The position numbers and the translations under genes were made by a program. The notes beneath the pieces were generated by a model. The model was given only the letters and a program-made list of their open reading frames with translations, was not told the origin of the DNA and did no database searches. From positions 26,579,572-26,643,571 of the forward strand of contig NC_079485.1 in the NCBI RefSeq assembly GCF_026230105.1: a stretch of 64,000 nt of DNA, written 5' to 3'. Shown piece by piece: positions 36,430-51,400 of this stretch (the first letter of the stretch is position 1; every line of letters begins with the position of its first letter). Origin of the DNA: Diorhabda sublineata (Eukaryota > Arthropoda > Insecta > Coleoptera > Chrysomelidae).

Positions 36430-39400
36430 GTGAGTGGGTTTTATTTTTGTACATTTTTTGTTCGGCCATGAACCTAACATTTAAACCTATTAATAAATAA
36501 ATCACTTTAGAGATATATTTTTTGCAAAAATATTTTTATATTTCCCATGCTGATGAAATTTGGATATAAATAATAATTATTATTTATATAGGATATGCAC
36601 TAAAGTAAACTAACTCTGTATCTATCTATTTATTGAAATTCAATATCTGATTCATTCATTATTAAAAATATCATACCTAATCGACAAAATTCATTTTACC
36701 ATAGAAGTACTATATAAATATAAAAACAGCTCAATAAGCCACAAAACTTGGAATCGCTCTACTGCTTGCCTCCACCTATTTTTACTCATGGTTGCTTCAC
36801 GCCAACTCTCTATTCCTATTCTTTCTAAATCTTCTCCACATGCTTCTATTCATTTTTGTCCGTTGACGCCCTCTTTTCTTTTTCGCATCTTCTTCTCTTA
36901 ACAAGGATCTTTTCACCCAAGTGTCTTCGTACCTTCTGGCTATATGCCCCATCTAACGGAGTCTGCGTTCTATCTTCTTCTCCACTCGTTTTACTCTCGC
37001 ACTCCTCCTAAAATCCTCCTTAGTACCTTTCTCCCCCATGTGAGTATTTTGTTTTCTTCTTTTTTATTCATGATCCAACACTTATAGCCATACAGCACCG
37101 TTGTTTGTATAACTGTCTTGTAAATGCTTAACTTGGCGGCTCTTTAAATATCTTTTGATCTTAATAGTCCTCGCAGGGCTCCAAACGTTTTGTTTCCTCT
37201 CGCCAGTCTTTTGTCGATATCCCTGGTTTCACCTCCTTCATTTGTTACTGTCACTCCCAGGTATTCGAACTCCTGGACTTTATCTTTATCTTTACTCCTT
37301 GTTTTGCTTTGTCGTTACTTTTAATTGGTTGCAGCTATTCAGATTCCTCCGCATCTCCATACTCTTTTGCTTTCTTTTCAAAGAGTAGGAAATTTTTTTC
37401 TAGATTTATTTTCGTTGTACTTACAAGTACCACATCATCTGCGTAGGCAAGGATTTGTGTTTTATTATAATAAATCATCACCTGGATTCGGATGCCACTA
37501 CTTCTCAGGATAATTTCTAATACAAGGTTAAACAGCACTGTTTATAGTGGGTCTCCTTGCTTCTAACCTCTTTTTGTTTCAAACTTTTCCGATACACTTT
37601 TTTCGACAGCTACTTCATTCAATGTCATTTCTACCACATGTGATATTTTCTTGGATATTCCGAGTGCTGCTAACACCTGGAACAAAAGTTTTCTACTTAT
37701 TGAATCATACGCCTTCTGGAAATCCACAAACAGGAGCTTCAGGTTTAATCCTTGGAATGCCTAAAATGTATGATCACTAGTTGACTTCCCCTTTTTAAAG
37801 ACCCCCAGATACTCGCTCACTTGTTTGGCCAAGGAGGAGTACTATACAAAAAGTATTATATAGTAAATAATATAAAAAATGGTCATAATTTAGAAAAAAG
37901 GATATAATAATGTCCCAATGGAGTAATGTCATAGAGCATCATATTTTTTATCTTCAAATTGATTGATACCTCTTATTTTTATATTATATTATTTTGTTTT
38001 TATTAAATTTCATATTCCTCATAGTGCTAAAAGTGTTTACTAGGCAAATTCACGTCGAGTGCAATAAACACTGTTAACAATAGTTTTCTTTTTAACAAAC
38101 TTACCACTTATTTTTTTCTATAGCTAAATAATTTTGTACTTTCCAAATTTATATTTTATATATATTTTTTTAAATCATTCTTTTTTGCTCTTAAATTTTC
38201 ACATGGATTCATAGTAGGACTAATAGGTGTTTCTGTCCTGAATTGTATTGTATTGGTAGAGGCATATCTTTATTTTCAAATGACGCCATGATCTTTCCTG
38301 CAGATGGAACGGTCTTTGCCTTCTTTGGAGCCGATTATTCTTTTTCAGTCCTCTATTTTGATTGTCCCTTTTTGTTTCTAGTGTAAAGTGATGAGCGCAC
38401 GTAGCCTTAGAAATTCTCTAAATGATTGCTCGTACCTACGTTTTTCTTTGTGGCTGACAGTTTTTCTAAAAAGTCCATTAATTATTTCTTAGTTTGAGTC
38501 AAATAATATATTGCAATAATATATTTGGTTGGACAGTCAACAGTAAGGTATTCTTTTTAACAAACAAACCACTTTATTTTTTTTTCTATCGCTAAATAAT
38601 TTTCTAGTTTTCGAATTCATGTACTTTTTTGCAAATCAATGATTTTGCTCTTAAATGTTCACATGGATTCATAAAAGGACTAAGAGGTGTTTCTTTCTCA
38701 AATTATTGCATTAGTAGAGGTTTATCTTTGTTTCCAGATGACTCAATAGATGTAATTTTTTCTATGATAATTAAATCAACATTAACAATCATACAAAAAA
38801 TAATTTGGTGTAAAAAATCAACAAATACCTAATTTAAGAAAACTAAAAACATTTTAACTTTCTCTTTTCATACCTATATAAATACAAAACAAGAACACGA
38901 ACACTCTATTAAGAACCACTGTAAAAATAATTAAAATTTTCAAAAACCAACATGTGCTCTGGAACAACCAAAATAAAATGAGTCATACACGGATGTTTAA
39001 GATGGCTAATTCCGTCGCACTTGTTATGACTCATAATTCGTCTGGATAGACCAACTTGATAAATTTAGTAAATAATAGTTGAATACCATTCAAAGCCGAA
39101 GTAATGATTGATTCCAATGACTTTGCCAGGTGTTACGATTTAGATTTTTCATGTGAGCTTCTACGTTTTCTGATATTTGGAGGTTGATCATGTAGGTGAG
39201 AGACATGGCTTCTTTTGCGAGGCAATCGTGAACCGACTCATCTGATGGTGATTGATGTCTTTTGATTCCTCATCAGCTTATATATTATATCATGTACGTC
39301 TTGTACTGGTGTATGTGCTACGCTCAAAGTCAGCTCACATAATATAATGCTGCTTATTAATAATCATTTGTTAGTTGATATAAATTATTAACAGTTGTTT

Positions 39401-42400
39401 TAATGTAAAAAAGTATATTACTAAAATCAATCTTCGCTGCATATCTACCTAATTGTTTTTGCATGAGGAATTGTTGTAGCATTTTGAATTGCATTCAACA
39501 TTATGTTTGACGCAGTTAGATTAGATTGGGTTAGTTATATTAACTATTGACTATATGGATATAAAACATATATACAAACGTTGTCATTAAACATTTATTC
39601 AAATAATGAGTGTTGTACTATTTTGTTACCAAATGATTATTAATAAGCAACATTATATTACGTGAGCTGACGTCTTCTAAATTTAAAATAATTTCATTCG
39701 GGTTCTGGCTATATCAGAACAGCCACAACGCGTTCTGGCAAACGCAAGGCGCACAGAACGCGTTGAGGTTCTTCGGTCTTTGAGCGCAACATATGCATGT
39801 TTCGAATTTTATGTTATCTAACAAACAATTCGAAAGAATGTTTGTATTTGTAAACTTTTTCATAATGACCTCTACATAATTGCAGAATGTTGAAGTCATT
39901 AAAATAGAACGTTATCACAGTATCAACAAATAATAGATGACACTTCAAACAGTACATATTTTCTTATACAAAACGTATATATAAGCATGTCAAATTCGAA
40001 ACTAATTAAGCTACGAAAACCCTAGAAATTCGTTCCATATATTAATTTATTGATTCAATTCAACTTATACAATATCCGCACGAATTGTTTAATTAACTGT
40101 AAGAATTGAGCTTGTAAACTTAAATTTTGATATTCCTAAATAACTGAATTGCATATCTTGAAAATGTAATCAATAATCGCTCTCCCACGTTTTCAATAAG
40201 GCATACTTCATCTTTATACAAAGATAAATTGAAATAACTAAAAAGTCTGACAAGTATACGATACAACTTTGTTTTTGTGTTTATATTTTAGAGTACAGTT
40301 TAAAGATGACTGGACAATAATTGTATCAAAATTATAAATACAAAAAGATGTTTTCATTATTTTCTCGCTAAAAAACGCATACCAGAACGGTGCCAGCAGT
40401 ACGTGGCCCAACAAAGAAAACATAAAAATTTCGGTTAGGTTAGAAAATATATTTATTTTTCAACATTATCTCATTTTATCTCCATACAGCCAACATCACC
40501 TCTTTATTGTTGGGAAATCCTTGACCTCCGATTTTTCAATTCATTAATTTTGACCATTGCAATAACGGATGTGTAAGCTGGTGCATTGTCTTGATGAAAC
40601 AACACTTTCTTCTTAACCAAATGCTGTCGTTTATAATTGATTTCAAACGATGCAATAAGCTCACATGATATTCGCCCTTGATAATTTTTCCTTTTTCAAG
40701 ATGAACATTATTCCACGAGCATCCCCAAAAAATGACGCAGTGACCTTACATGCAGACGGAATGGTCTTTGCCTTCTTTGAAGCCGGTTCTCCCTTTTCAG
40801 TTCAATCTTTTGATTGGTCTTCTGTTTGAAAAGATTGATCCATATTTATCTATGGTTATGAGTCGTCACCTCATTTGGACGACCACTACGATCTCTGTCT
40901 TCGCTGGTCTCGTTTAAACTTTGCTACCAAATATTTTACTATTGATAACAAAGGAGCAGTCTCACCCAGAGTAGTATCTAATTTTGCTTTTATATTGATT
41001 AGGATAAGTACTTTTAAATAAAATTATTGTATCACATAACGATAATCAATTCTTTCCATGTGTACAAATTCACTATTCACTATTAATGGCTGCCAAACAA
41101 GTACTAAACAACGTGGCATCTTCAAACTTTAAATATATGCTGTATAGATTGTGTTATTTGTGATAATTTGGTATTTTACAAGCAGTTACCGTCATCTCTA
41201 GGTCAGGCAGGTACTTCTGGGACCGCTCTCGTATAAAATAGAATCTCAACAAACCATATATTTATCATACTTATTTATCTATGAATATTCTACAACTTTA
41301 CTCATTTTTCTTCCCTTGTAGTTTCACAATTCTGTTATTCTTCTTGATTGCTACATTTATTTCTCATAATTTCAATATTATTCAATCTTCATAGGTCTTG
41401 TCCTTAGTATTTTTTAACATTATTTTTCTCCAATTTCAGCATGTTTTGGTATTTTTTCAGAATATTTTCTCGGTGTGCCTTTTTTATAAAAACATCCATA
41501 TCTTTATCTTTTCAATCTATTAGTATACCTTATCGTAGAGGAATACCACTTCTGATTATAACAAAAGACGATTCCGATGAACTATTCAAAATATTTTTGT
41601 TCTTTGTTTTGTAATTGTTAATCTTCACTTCTTCTGCACTACACAAATATCATCTGTATGAAATAATTTATAAAATTATTGAAATTTCTCACTCTATATA
41701 AGATCTTATCGATCATTTCGCTTATGCATATGTGAGAGCTCAATAAATTATATTTTGAATGAATGTCTAATTATTTGATTAAACATTTCCGTAAGATAAA
41801 TAGTGGTTATTCTGTGAAAATACAGCCGATGTAGATAATCATTCCCAGAATAATTAGATCGTGATTCATTCACTGAAAGATCTACTGTTAACTACTAATG
41901 ATCATTAACTTATCTTAATGAAAAGATTGGATAGTTATATTTGATAAAATATCTCAAAATAGACGCTTCATAGTATGTAACTAAATATGATACAGTTAAA
42001 TAATTAGATTGACACAAATTGTGATATTTTTACAATCGACTTGTTGGCGTTAATGAGTTGTGGTACCACTGTGAATATTGACATTTGTTATTACAAAGCC
42101 AATGGCACTATAGAAATTGACTAAGTTGTTGATAGTGAACTTAAAAAGAAGCAAGATTGTGCAAAAATTTATGATTTTAAAAAAGTCCTCATTGCCCATA
42201 TTCACCCGATTTATCACCTAATTTTCTTGTTCCCCACTGTCCCGCCTCATGCCGCAAGGTAGGTGGGCCGTGACATTATGCAATATCACCATGGTGATAT
42301 GCACAGTGACACAAACCTCGATAGCGTGTCCCGCCTCAACAATATTTCTACGATATACTAGATACCGGCTCTAGAGGGGGAAATTTTTTTCCAGAATTAG

Positions 42401-45400
42401 TTTAAGCGTATGTAAAAATCTATATACCTGTCGTAGAGTCGTAATCATATTTTTATGATGTGCTAATAACTAATTGCTGGGCTTTTGTTTCTCATCGGTC
42501 AATAATAAGGATTATTACCTGAGGTTACGTGGATTTGTTCACAAACAATTTCAATTAGTCTGAACTTGTGGTTTTTGCAGTGAAGACATCTGAAAATAAA
42601 AGCAAATACAAATGTGAGATTGCTTTATAATTAAAGTTTTCGAAGGCTTGTGTTTATGGCGCAATTACTTAATACAGGGAGTCAGGCAGTTTTCAAGATA
42701 GTTCACGCTCGGGAAGGCCGAGAGCTACCACGTTGAGTGAAAATAATTTTATTGTTGTTACCAGCAAGCGGAATAGACGCTTAACTCACCATAAATCCAC
42801 GTTGAAGTAAACAAAACCTAATTAAACCCTTATCATCGACTATAGTAAACGATGACTGAGAGGTGCGATGTTGTATGGTCGTGTCGTCGATCGAAAACCT
42901 TTGCGAAAGCCCCAAGGCAACAAAAAATGGATGCAGTGGGCCCTTGCCCATCGAGATTGGATCGAAAAAGATTTTAAAAAAGTTCTTTGGACCGATGAAT
43001 TCAAGTTTGAGCTATTCGGTTCAAACGGAAGAATTGCAGTGCCCAAGAAAATATGATGCTACACTGTGTAGTCCCAACAAACAAACATGGTGGTGGCTCA
43101 ATTATGATTTGGGATTGCTTTTCTATCCATGAAACTGGAATTTGATAAAGGAACAGTACAAAAAATTTTAAAACAAAATGCCGTTCCTTCCGACTTGCGA
43201 TTAATTAATTTTGTTGTTCCTTCCTCATCATCTAAAAAATTATGATCGTGATTCATGTCTCTCTAGTCTTCCCAAAATCATACTAGTCACCTATGAATCT
43301 TCCTACATTTATTTCAATTTTAATATTTTAGTATATTATAATTATTCCAATAGATGGAGTAATGCAACTAGTATTCCATTTATGTTCAAAGCTAATTCAA
43401 ATACACACATCTCTTGACCATTCTATCTAATAATCAAGTCCATTGACCACTTTTCAGATTTCACGCGTTTTATACGTGTTTTAGGGATTCTAGATGTTAT
43501 TGATGATTAATTGTATCGTCAGAGTCTAAGAAAAATTTTTTATTTGCCATTCTGCTATTTTTATTCACAATTTGTACTATTTACCGGAACACATTATTAG
43601 ATAAAAGACATATTCTGATGTGTATTTAGATACTAAGTTAAGAACTTCCTTTACATTCAGTACAAATCTGAATCGCAAATTTAATATTCCACTATTGTAG
43701 GATTTGGAATCTAATGATTCCGACCAATATTCTAAAGTAGTTCTCCCTACCGATTGGACACCAGAATATGATGATTACGAAACATACGATCAAAGTACAG
43801 AAAACGATTCGAAGCAGTTGGATGATAGTTACTTTGAAGTACTTCTAGAGAAGTTGAGAAAAATTGATAATAATTCAGATACACCATACAGTTCAACTAT
43901 AAATTCAACTAACGAAGAGAAGGAGTTGAACAGATCAAAGAGAAACATCGTGGCTGCTACAGATGACGGAGTTATAATTAACAGTGAATCGTATGCAGAG
44001 AAAAAATCTAAAAATCTCACTTCGAGGTATCCTACAGGAGGAGGTACAGTAACACAATATCCTGCTCAACCATCTGCAATAGGGTAAGCAAATGATTAAA
44101 AAAACTTTCTTTCACTATATTACTTAATATTGTAAAAATATATTTTCATTGATCTGTTGATTTTAAAACAATTTCAATCTGGAGGGTAAAAATAATTGCC
44201 ATTTATGTTATAGCTCTCCCTGGCCTGTGTATACCTATCCCTACGGATCAACACCCTCTTACAAGGTTAACGTTAACAGAAGAAAAACGACTAAAGCTCC
44301 CTCTGTACTTTCTAGAAGGTCAAGAGTAAAACATTACGAGGATGGGAGCAAATCTTTCAGAAGAATAGTTAAAGTACCTGCATGGAAATCATTAGGATCA
44401 TATTTGGATTCATATGTAAGTTTTCTTTTCAAAAACAAAAATTCTATTATATATATGATAAATTAAAAATATCGAAAAAGTTGTGGTATTTAGTTTCGTT
44501 GTATGTAGTTTAACTTCAATGGTTATCGTCGGTACGCAATACACTTATTGATCTATACTGGAGCATGCCCCTTGGGGCTGAGATACTTCTATACCGGACA
44601 CCGGAAAATTTTAATGTAGAATCGCCGAAAGTAAAAATGCTCATGTCAACTTTTAATAGACCTGGCGATAAACTTCATAAATATTTAATAATGGTGACTT
44701 ACATATCCAATATTCCTTATTTCAGTATTTTCATCTATTTCCATCCATTATAACATCCGACGTCTGAAAAAGGAGGAGGAAAGAATTAAAAAAAACATAC
44801 GTTAGTCAATTTTTTTTAAAATAATATTCTTATTTAGAAGATATTCTACTTAATTGCAAATATAAATGGATAGATTTCCATAAATATTGTTTCATAATCT
44901 ACTATTTATATTTAATCCTACATATTACTAAAACATCTCTTGAAAAACTGAATTAAACTTGTAGATAGATAAATATCACTTAAGTTTTGAAAAAATATAG
45001 TGATTGATGTATGAATTTGGCTAAAATGACCTTCCATAATTTGACATCCTATTATAAAAATATCACGATTGACAGTTCAAGGTATCCTAAATGACTTCAG
45101 TAGCTTGAAATGAATTGATTCATCGGGATTAGACGCAAAAGTTAGGTACATCAAACCTTATTCAAAGTTTTCTTTGAGAACTCAAAATGTGATCATATAA
45201 GTTGTTCCATTTGGTTTGTTTCATTTATTTTGTTCAAAAATGACAGAAATCAAATTCTATTTTCCTCGATAAACCATTGCGATAAAGGTGACTTACTTAC
45301 TTACGTAATCCTTATTTCTATTTACTCGTACATATCTAAGATTATTTCCTCATTAAATTTTTGTTTATAACTCTCTATTCTAATATCTTTCGCAGATCTT

Positions 45401-48400
45401 CTCTATTTATTATAACGAAGGCTTTTTCAAAATCGATGAATATCTTTTCTCGTATCGCTTTCTCCACTATTTGTCTCAGTATAAATACTAGAAGATGCTC
45501 AGTTTAGATTCCGATTCAGTAGTCAGACAAGATGCGATATTCAATGGTGCACGTACTAACTACAGATTAACTAACTAACTAAAGATTAATCATTCTATCT
45601 GTCAGATCCTGCATATGTACTTTATCACTTCCAAATGATTTTTCCTATCTTCATTAGAAAATGATTTTCCATTCCATATGAGTTTAATTGTGCTCACCTA
45701 CAGGGAGCTAGAGCTAATTTTAGACTAATCTTTAGTTTTAACAATAGTCGGGAGAATTGGAAAACCTCCAGAAATGGTACAGCCTATTGGTGAGAATCAT
45801 ATTCAAGAAAATATTGGTATGCTAAAAATATGGCATTATCTACAAAGCTTTCGAAGTAATGTCCTACTTGGACTATGAATATTTATCGTAATAAGAGAAT
45901 TCAAATTCCAGTGGATATAATGTACTTCCTAACTATACATCGACAAACTCCAGATACTTGTTAGGGCCATTCGACACGAGCGACAAAAACGCGACCGTTT
46001 AATCGCTCAAACGCGTGAAAATTTGGCTCCTTCTACACGAGAGTTTTTTTTGCTCCGTTAACCAACTATTGATAAAACTCCTCAGATTTGATATGATTCA
46101 GTCGGGTGTGTTGTGTATCGACTAACATTATTGAGAATGTTAAAAACGTAAAAAAGCCCAACTTGGTACGTACACATATAATTAGAAATATAGTTTATGA
46201 AGAATGTGTTTTCACATAGAATAATAAACCATTTTTCCAATTTCCATGACCGATATTATCTTTTTAAATCAAAATCCATGTCCGCTTTGTCATTGTTCAA
46301 TAATTTTAGCTGCAAATGGTAAAAAAATGATTTTTCCGTTCCACATCGAATCCTTCCCAATATAGTTTCGGCTACATTTATCTAACATTTTGATTTTGAA
46401 TCTCGGATTAAATACTTGTTGCCATTCAAATCATAAATAGCAGGCTGCATCTCCACTACCTACCAGTCAACATACAAGATACAACTACAGCAAATACACA
46501 ATTAAGATACGAACTGAGGTAGTGGACTGTATTTAAAAACAACAAGAAGGGTCTATGTTTCTACAACACACGCGTTTTACTCGCCGGCAAACGGCGGCGT
46601 TTTCGCCACTCGTGTAGAATGGCCCTAACGCGTTCAAACGGCCGTGTAGAATGCTCAATTTGAACGCTACGTTTCTGTAACACACGCGCTTTACTCTACC
46701 ACAAACGGTCATATTTTTATCGCTCGTTGTCGCTAGTTCTAACTCTGTTCACTATGTTTCACGTCTTAGAAATAATTCTTTCCCAACAACTTAAATAGTT
46801 TAGTAATTATTTTTATTCGATTTAAAACGTGTCAAAATTATACCATATATTCTATATCTATATAGTTTCGTTGACATTTTCTTTCTATTGAGTAGAATAA
46901 AAAATATATCTTGATATTCAGGTCTGGTAATAGCACACGTAATTATTTGCAGCTTTTCATTTTATGCGCAATTTTTTTTCTATGAAAATTTTCTAATTGG
47001 CCTATAAAATATGTTATTTATTATATAAAAATCTGCAATCGATTGAGTGACATTCATCTATGTATATGGTTATTTTCTACTTGTTATGATGTTGATTTTA
47101 GAAACTCTATTCAATGTTTTAATGAGTTATGGTCGAATATTTTGCGTCCAATATTCAGTATTCCCAAGTTTTAGTACGTTTTATCTCAAAAACTCATTTT
47201 TCCAATATCAATGCGTAATTTTTTTTGGTTTTATGAGTGGATATATCATAAAAAAATTTATTTCTGATTTGAAGGAAGATGCGACTACAGCTTCACCTGA
47301 TTTCACGGTCGTTAACTTTAACAAAAGAAGAAGAATATTAAAACCTTTGCCATCAGCACATTATAATGGCGATACTTCAAACTATGTAAACGGCCAACAT
47401 AGTAATTATTTTGGTGAGTAAAATTCAAACTTTTGTTAATGTGAATAAAAAGTAACTAACTGATTATTGTCTTAAGAATAAAATTACTGATGAAAAAATT
47501 GATGTCACTATTATAAAAGCATAGGATGCTTTTTAAGACATGTTTATACTAACTATGCGTTTTCTAACCAATGGATCTCAGTCTGATTTCCAGTCCGGGG
47601 ACTATCTGAAGAATTTTTTCGATTACTAAATATTATTCACTAACTAGGGCTTCTTTTCTATTATTCCTTTCTTTTCCCATTCTCTTTATAAGCTTAAAAC
47701 GATTTATTGAAAAAATTATTTGATTTCTTATTTCAAATATTCTTTCTTTTGAGTAATTTTACAAAATTATTATTTTAGTTATAAAATACGAAGGCATTGG
47801 TCAATTCAAAGGTTTTGATATTAGTATAATACATTTTAACAAGAAAAATATTTTTAAATAATAATTTATTTACTTGGTTTGTCATTAAAAAGTATAAATG
47901 GTACAAAATCTCGGATAATTTATTGTGTCTGACAATCACACTATTGAAATATCTTACACAGCAATTTTTCATAAGAATGATACTGAAAGTTTGTGTTTTT
48001 GAGTTTTTGATATCATTTTATTCTGAAAAACAATCACAAGACCTATAATTACCACCATATTCACATATACAGGTTTTAAATAGTTAAAGAAAACGTTAAT
48101 AAGCTAGAACTCTAGTATTTTATAGATGTATAACAATATTAAAAATTTAACTAAATATTGTTTCTACTTTGTGTCATCTCTGTCTGATTCCCAGTCCGGG
48201 GACTTTTATTTTCCGGGGACTTTAATAAGCTTGAAATAATTTATTGAAAAAATTATTTGATTTCGTATTTCAAACATTCTTTCTCTGAGTATTTTTAAAA
48301 ACCTAACATCTCCTTCAGCTCTAGCTTTTTCTATTTTCCGTTACGTTTACTCTGAAAACTATTAGAAGAACTAGTATTATTTTTTCGCATATAGTAATAT

Positions 48401-51400
48401 ATTATAATAACATATATTGCTTCTTGAGCTTTCGGTATGAATCGATAAAAGTAATTTTGGTTCGCCATAAATTTTGATTCTTTGATAAACGATTTCATCA
48501 TATTCTTGTCAGATTAAATGTTTCTTTTTGACAAATATCCAATAATTTTTCCATTTTTAGAAAATTAAACTAGTTAATCGATTTATTATACATACGAGTA
48601 CACCGAGAATTGAGTGCACTGTTAATTTTAGGTGTAAATTTTTGAGTTCAAATTTGAGCTTTTGCCAAGTAACCCCGCTTGGTCTAAAATTGAAATATTG
48701 ATAATACTAGTATAAATAATAATTGTATAAAACCTTTTCACCATCAAGTTTCCAAAAATATCAAAATTAAAGTACTGCTATTTTTAAAAATTTGACGAAA
48801 TGAAAGTTGAAATGGCGCATCGCTAAATAATAGCAAGCTTCTTATCATCTTTGTTAAATTAGAACTTGGAAGTAAAAATATTCGTATGGTATGTTATGTA
48901 AATTATGAGAAAGTTTAGGAGTACTAGCAGTAGTGTTGAAAATGAAAAAAAGAAAATCCGAAAATTAAGAAGACAATGCAGCGATTATTAGCCACGGTCA
49001 GTTACTCGAATCATTCCTTCAAAGCTACACGATCATTAAAAATAACTTATCTTTTAGTCCACCAGCCGCGGCTCGTTGTACTAAATAATTCTGTTTGTGT
49101 AAAAATTATGGAGACAGGAAGTTAGATTAGCAGGAGTTATCAGGCATCGCAACTTTTTTGAGGAGTTGGAAACAATAGACTAAACAATTTATGTTGTTGT
49201 TTTGAATTATTTATGAAATCCCCTCAACACTTGTAATAAATATTTAACCCTGGCACATTTTTTCATCATCGAGTTGGGTGATTTGGTTACATAGAGTTTC
49301 CATTGAGAATTAGCTTACCGTTAATGATTTGAAAACAGGGAAAAGGGCTACTGGAACATTTGCCGTTAAACTTCCTCGGGTCAACGTATTATACAGGTCA
49401 CATATCATAAATAAACGAACTGAGGGCAAAAAGAGACAAAAAGATAAAACTATTGACTAAAATTGTACAAGAAGAACCTACACTTGAAAAGTTAAACGGA
49501 GAAGTAGATTTTTCTGATAGAAGTAAACGTAACTCTTAATTGCAAAATAGTCCAGTATTTTTGGGTTTTATCTGCGACAAAATTCCTAGTGAATTGAATT
49601 TTTGTATACGGTGTTATAATGAAAATGTGAAAATTTTACATTGATATCGTGCCGGCTAAAAAAGTTATGAAGGTCAAAAAGTCACGAAAATCAGTTTTTT
49701 GCAAAAATAACGGTTATTATAAAAATTGTTCATTCAATAGTAAATTTATCTACAAAAAAAGTCTTTTGCATTTTTCTGTAAAATCAACCGTCTTTGAAGT
49801 AGAGCGGTGAGAAAGCGATTATATGCACTCTTTTCCTCACCACCTACGAAGTAGAATGTAAGACGGGTTATATAATTTTTTTTATTCATCGTCAACATCT
49901 TCATATTCTCTACCAGTAATAGTTGCTGACAAAACGTCGAATGAACTAATTTGTACATCTACATCTCAATGTCCTCAAACTTTTGAACAGCTCAATTCAA
50001 TTTTTTTGCATCCACATTTGCCGCCACAACCTTTCGTACAATTACAAGAGATGGTGTTCAGTAGATCATCGGGTGTTGGTGGTAATACAGTTGTTATTGG
50101 CTGTAGTATATTATTTTTCAACTCCCAACTCCACTGTACTGAATCAATTTCTGTTTCTAGCTAGGTTTGTATTTGATAAATATTTTTCTTGTTGGAATAT
50201 TTGTACTTTTTCCCTTTTTATCTCTCTCAATCAGTTCACTCGCTTCTTCTTCACAAAACAAACATTTTTTGAAATCGAAAGCGCTTTTCTTTCGCGGTTC
50301 TGCTTGTCGTCGCTTAAAAGCTGCAAAACTTAATTTGTATAATTTTTACAATAATAACTATGCACATTCAAGAAATTCACAGTATTTAAAAATTCAAAAT
50401 TACCTCTAGCGATACTAGCATTTTTTAATATTTGTAGACCACGACAATTTATACATCTACAGCCCTATTATGATTCATTACATATAGAACATGTATCAAT
50501 TCCTAAGCCTCTATAAAATAAGTACGAGGTCTGGCTATTAAATAACGAGTTTGCGCGCAGTAGCGGTTTGAAACTCCGATTGAGTGCCGTAAATTGTTGC
50601 GAGAGGCCTATGGGGACAATTCTCTATCTCGTGCGCGTGTTTTTGAATGAGCGCTTTAGTGAGGGCCGGGACAACAAATCAAAATTCAAGGCAATGTTGA
50701 TCGTTTTTTTCGACATTGTCGGTATCGTGATGACAGACTATCAACCAGACTTACTATTTGTGAGTTTTGGCAACACTGCGAGAACGAGTTCGTAAAAAAC
50801 GGCCCGATTTTGCACCTTTGCACCAGGACAACGCACCTGCCCATAACGCGCTATCTGTGAAGCATTATTTGGACAGTAAGCGCATTCCAATGCTCGAAGA
50901 CCTGCCGTACTCACCAGATTTGGTACGGTGCGACATTTTTTTGTTTCTGAAGATAAAATCTGCTTTGAAAGAGACCCAATTTGAGTCTATGAAAGTGCTA
51001 AAGAAAAAAACAGCAACAGGAGTATTCAAATGTAGAATAATTTTTATAATAAAACACTTTTTCGTAACCAGTCTTGTTATTTAATATCCAAACCTCGTAT
51101 ATTGAGATGAGGATATTAAAAAGTAAAACAGTATGCGCCTTGGTATACGGTATACAATCTAGTTGGTTTCTCAGGGCTCTACTCCGAAAACGGTTGATTT
51201 TACAAAAAAAATGACACATTTTTTGTAGATAATTTTACTAGGAACAATTTTTATGATAACCGCTATTGAACTTCGAGCAATAGATCGCTAGATATTTGCG
51301 AAAAACTGATTTTTGTGACCTTTTGACCTTTATAACTTTTTTAGCCGACACGATATCGATGTCGATTTTTCACATCTTCATTACAACACCATAATAAAGA

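Noticed and set aside
44565..44753. 62-codon plus-strand frame in eiger intron 3
   Set aside because: It is not in a usable splice phase and has no similarity to TNF stalks.
47047..47274. Hydrophobic in-frame extension upstream of eiger exon 4
   Set aside because: Using it would require a different acceptor. The strong pyrimidine-tract AG near 47236 gives phase 1 or a stop in phase 0, so it is intron.
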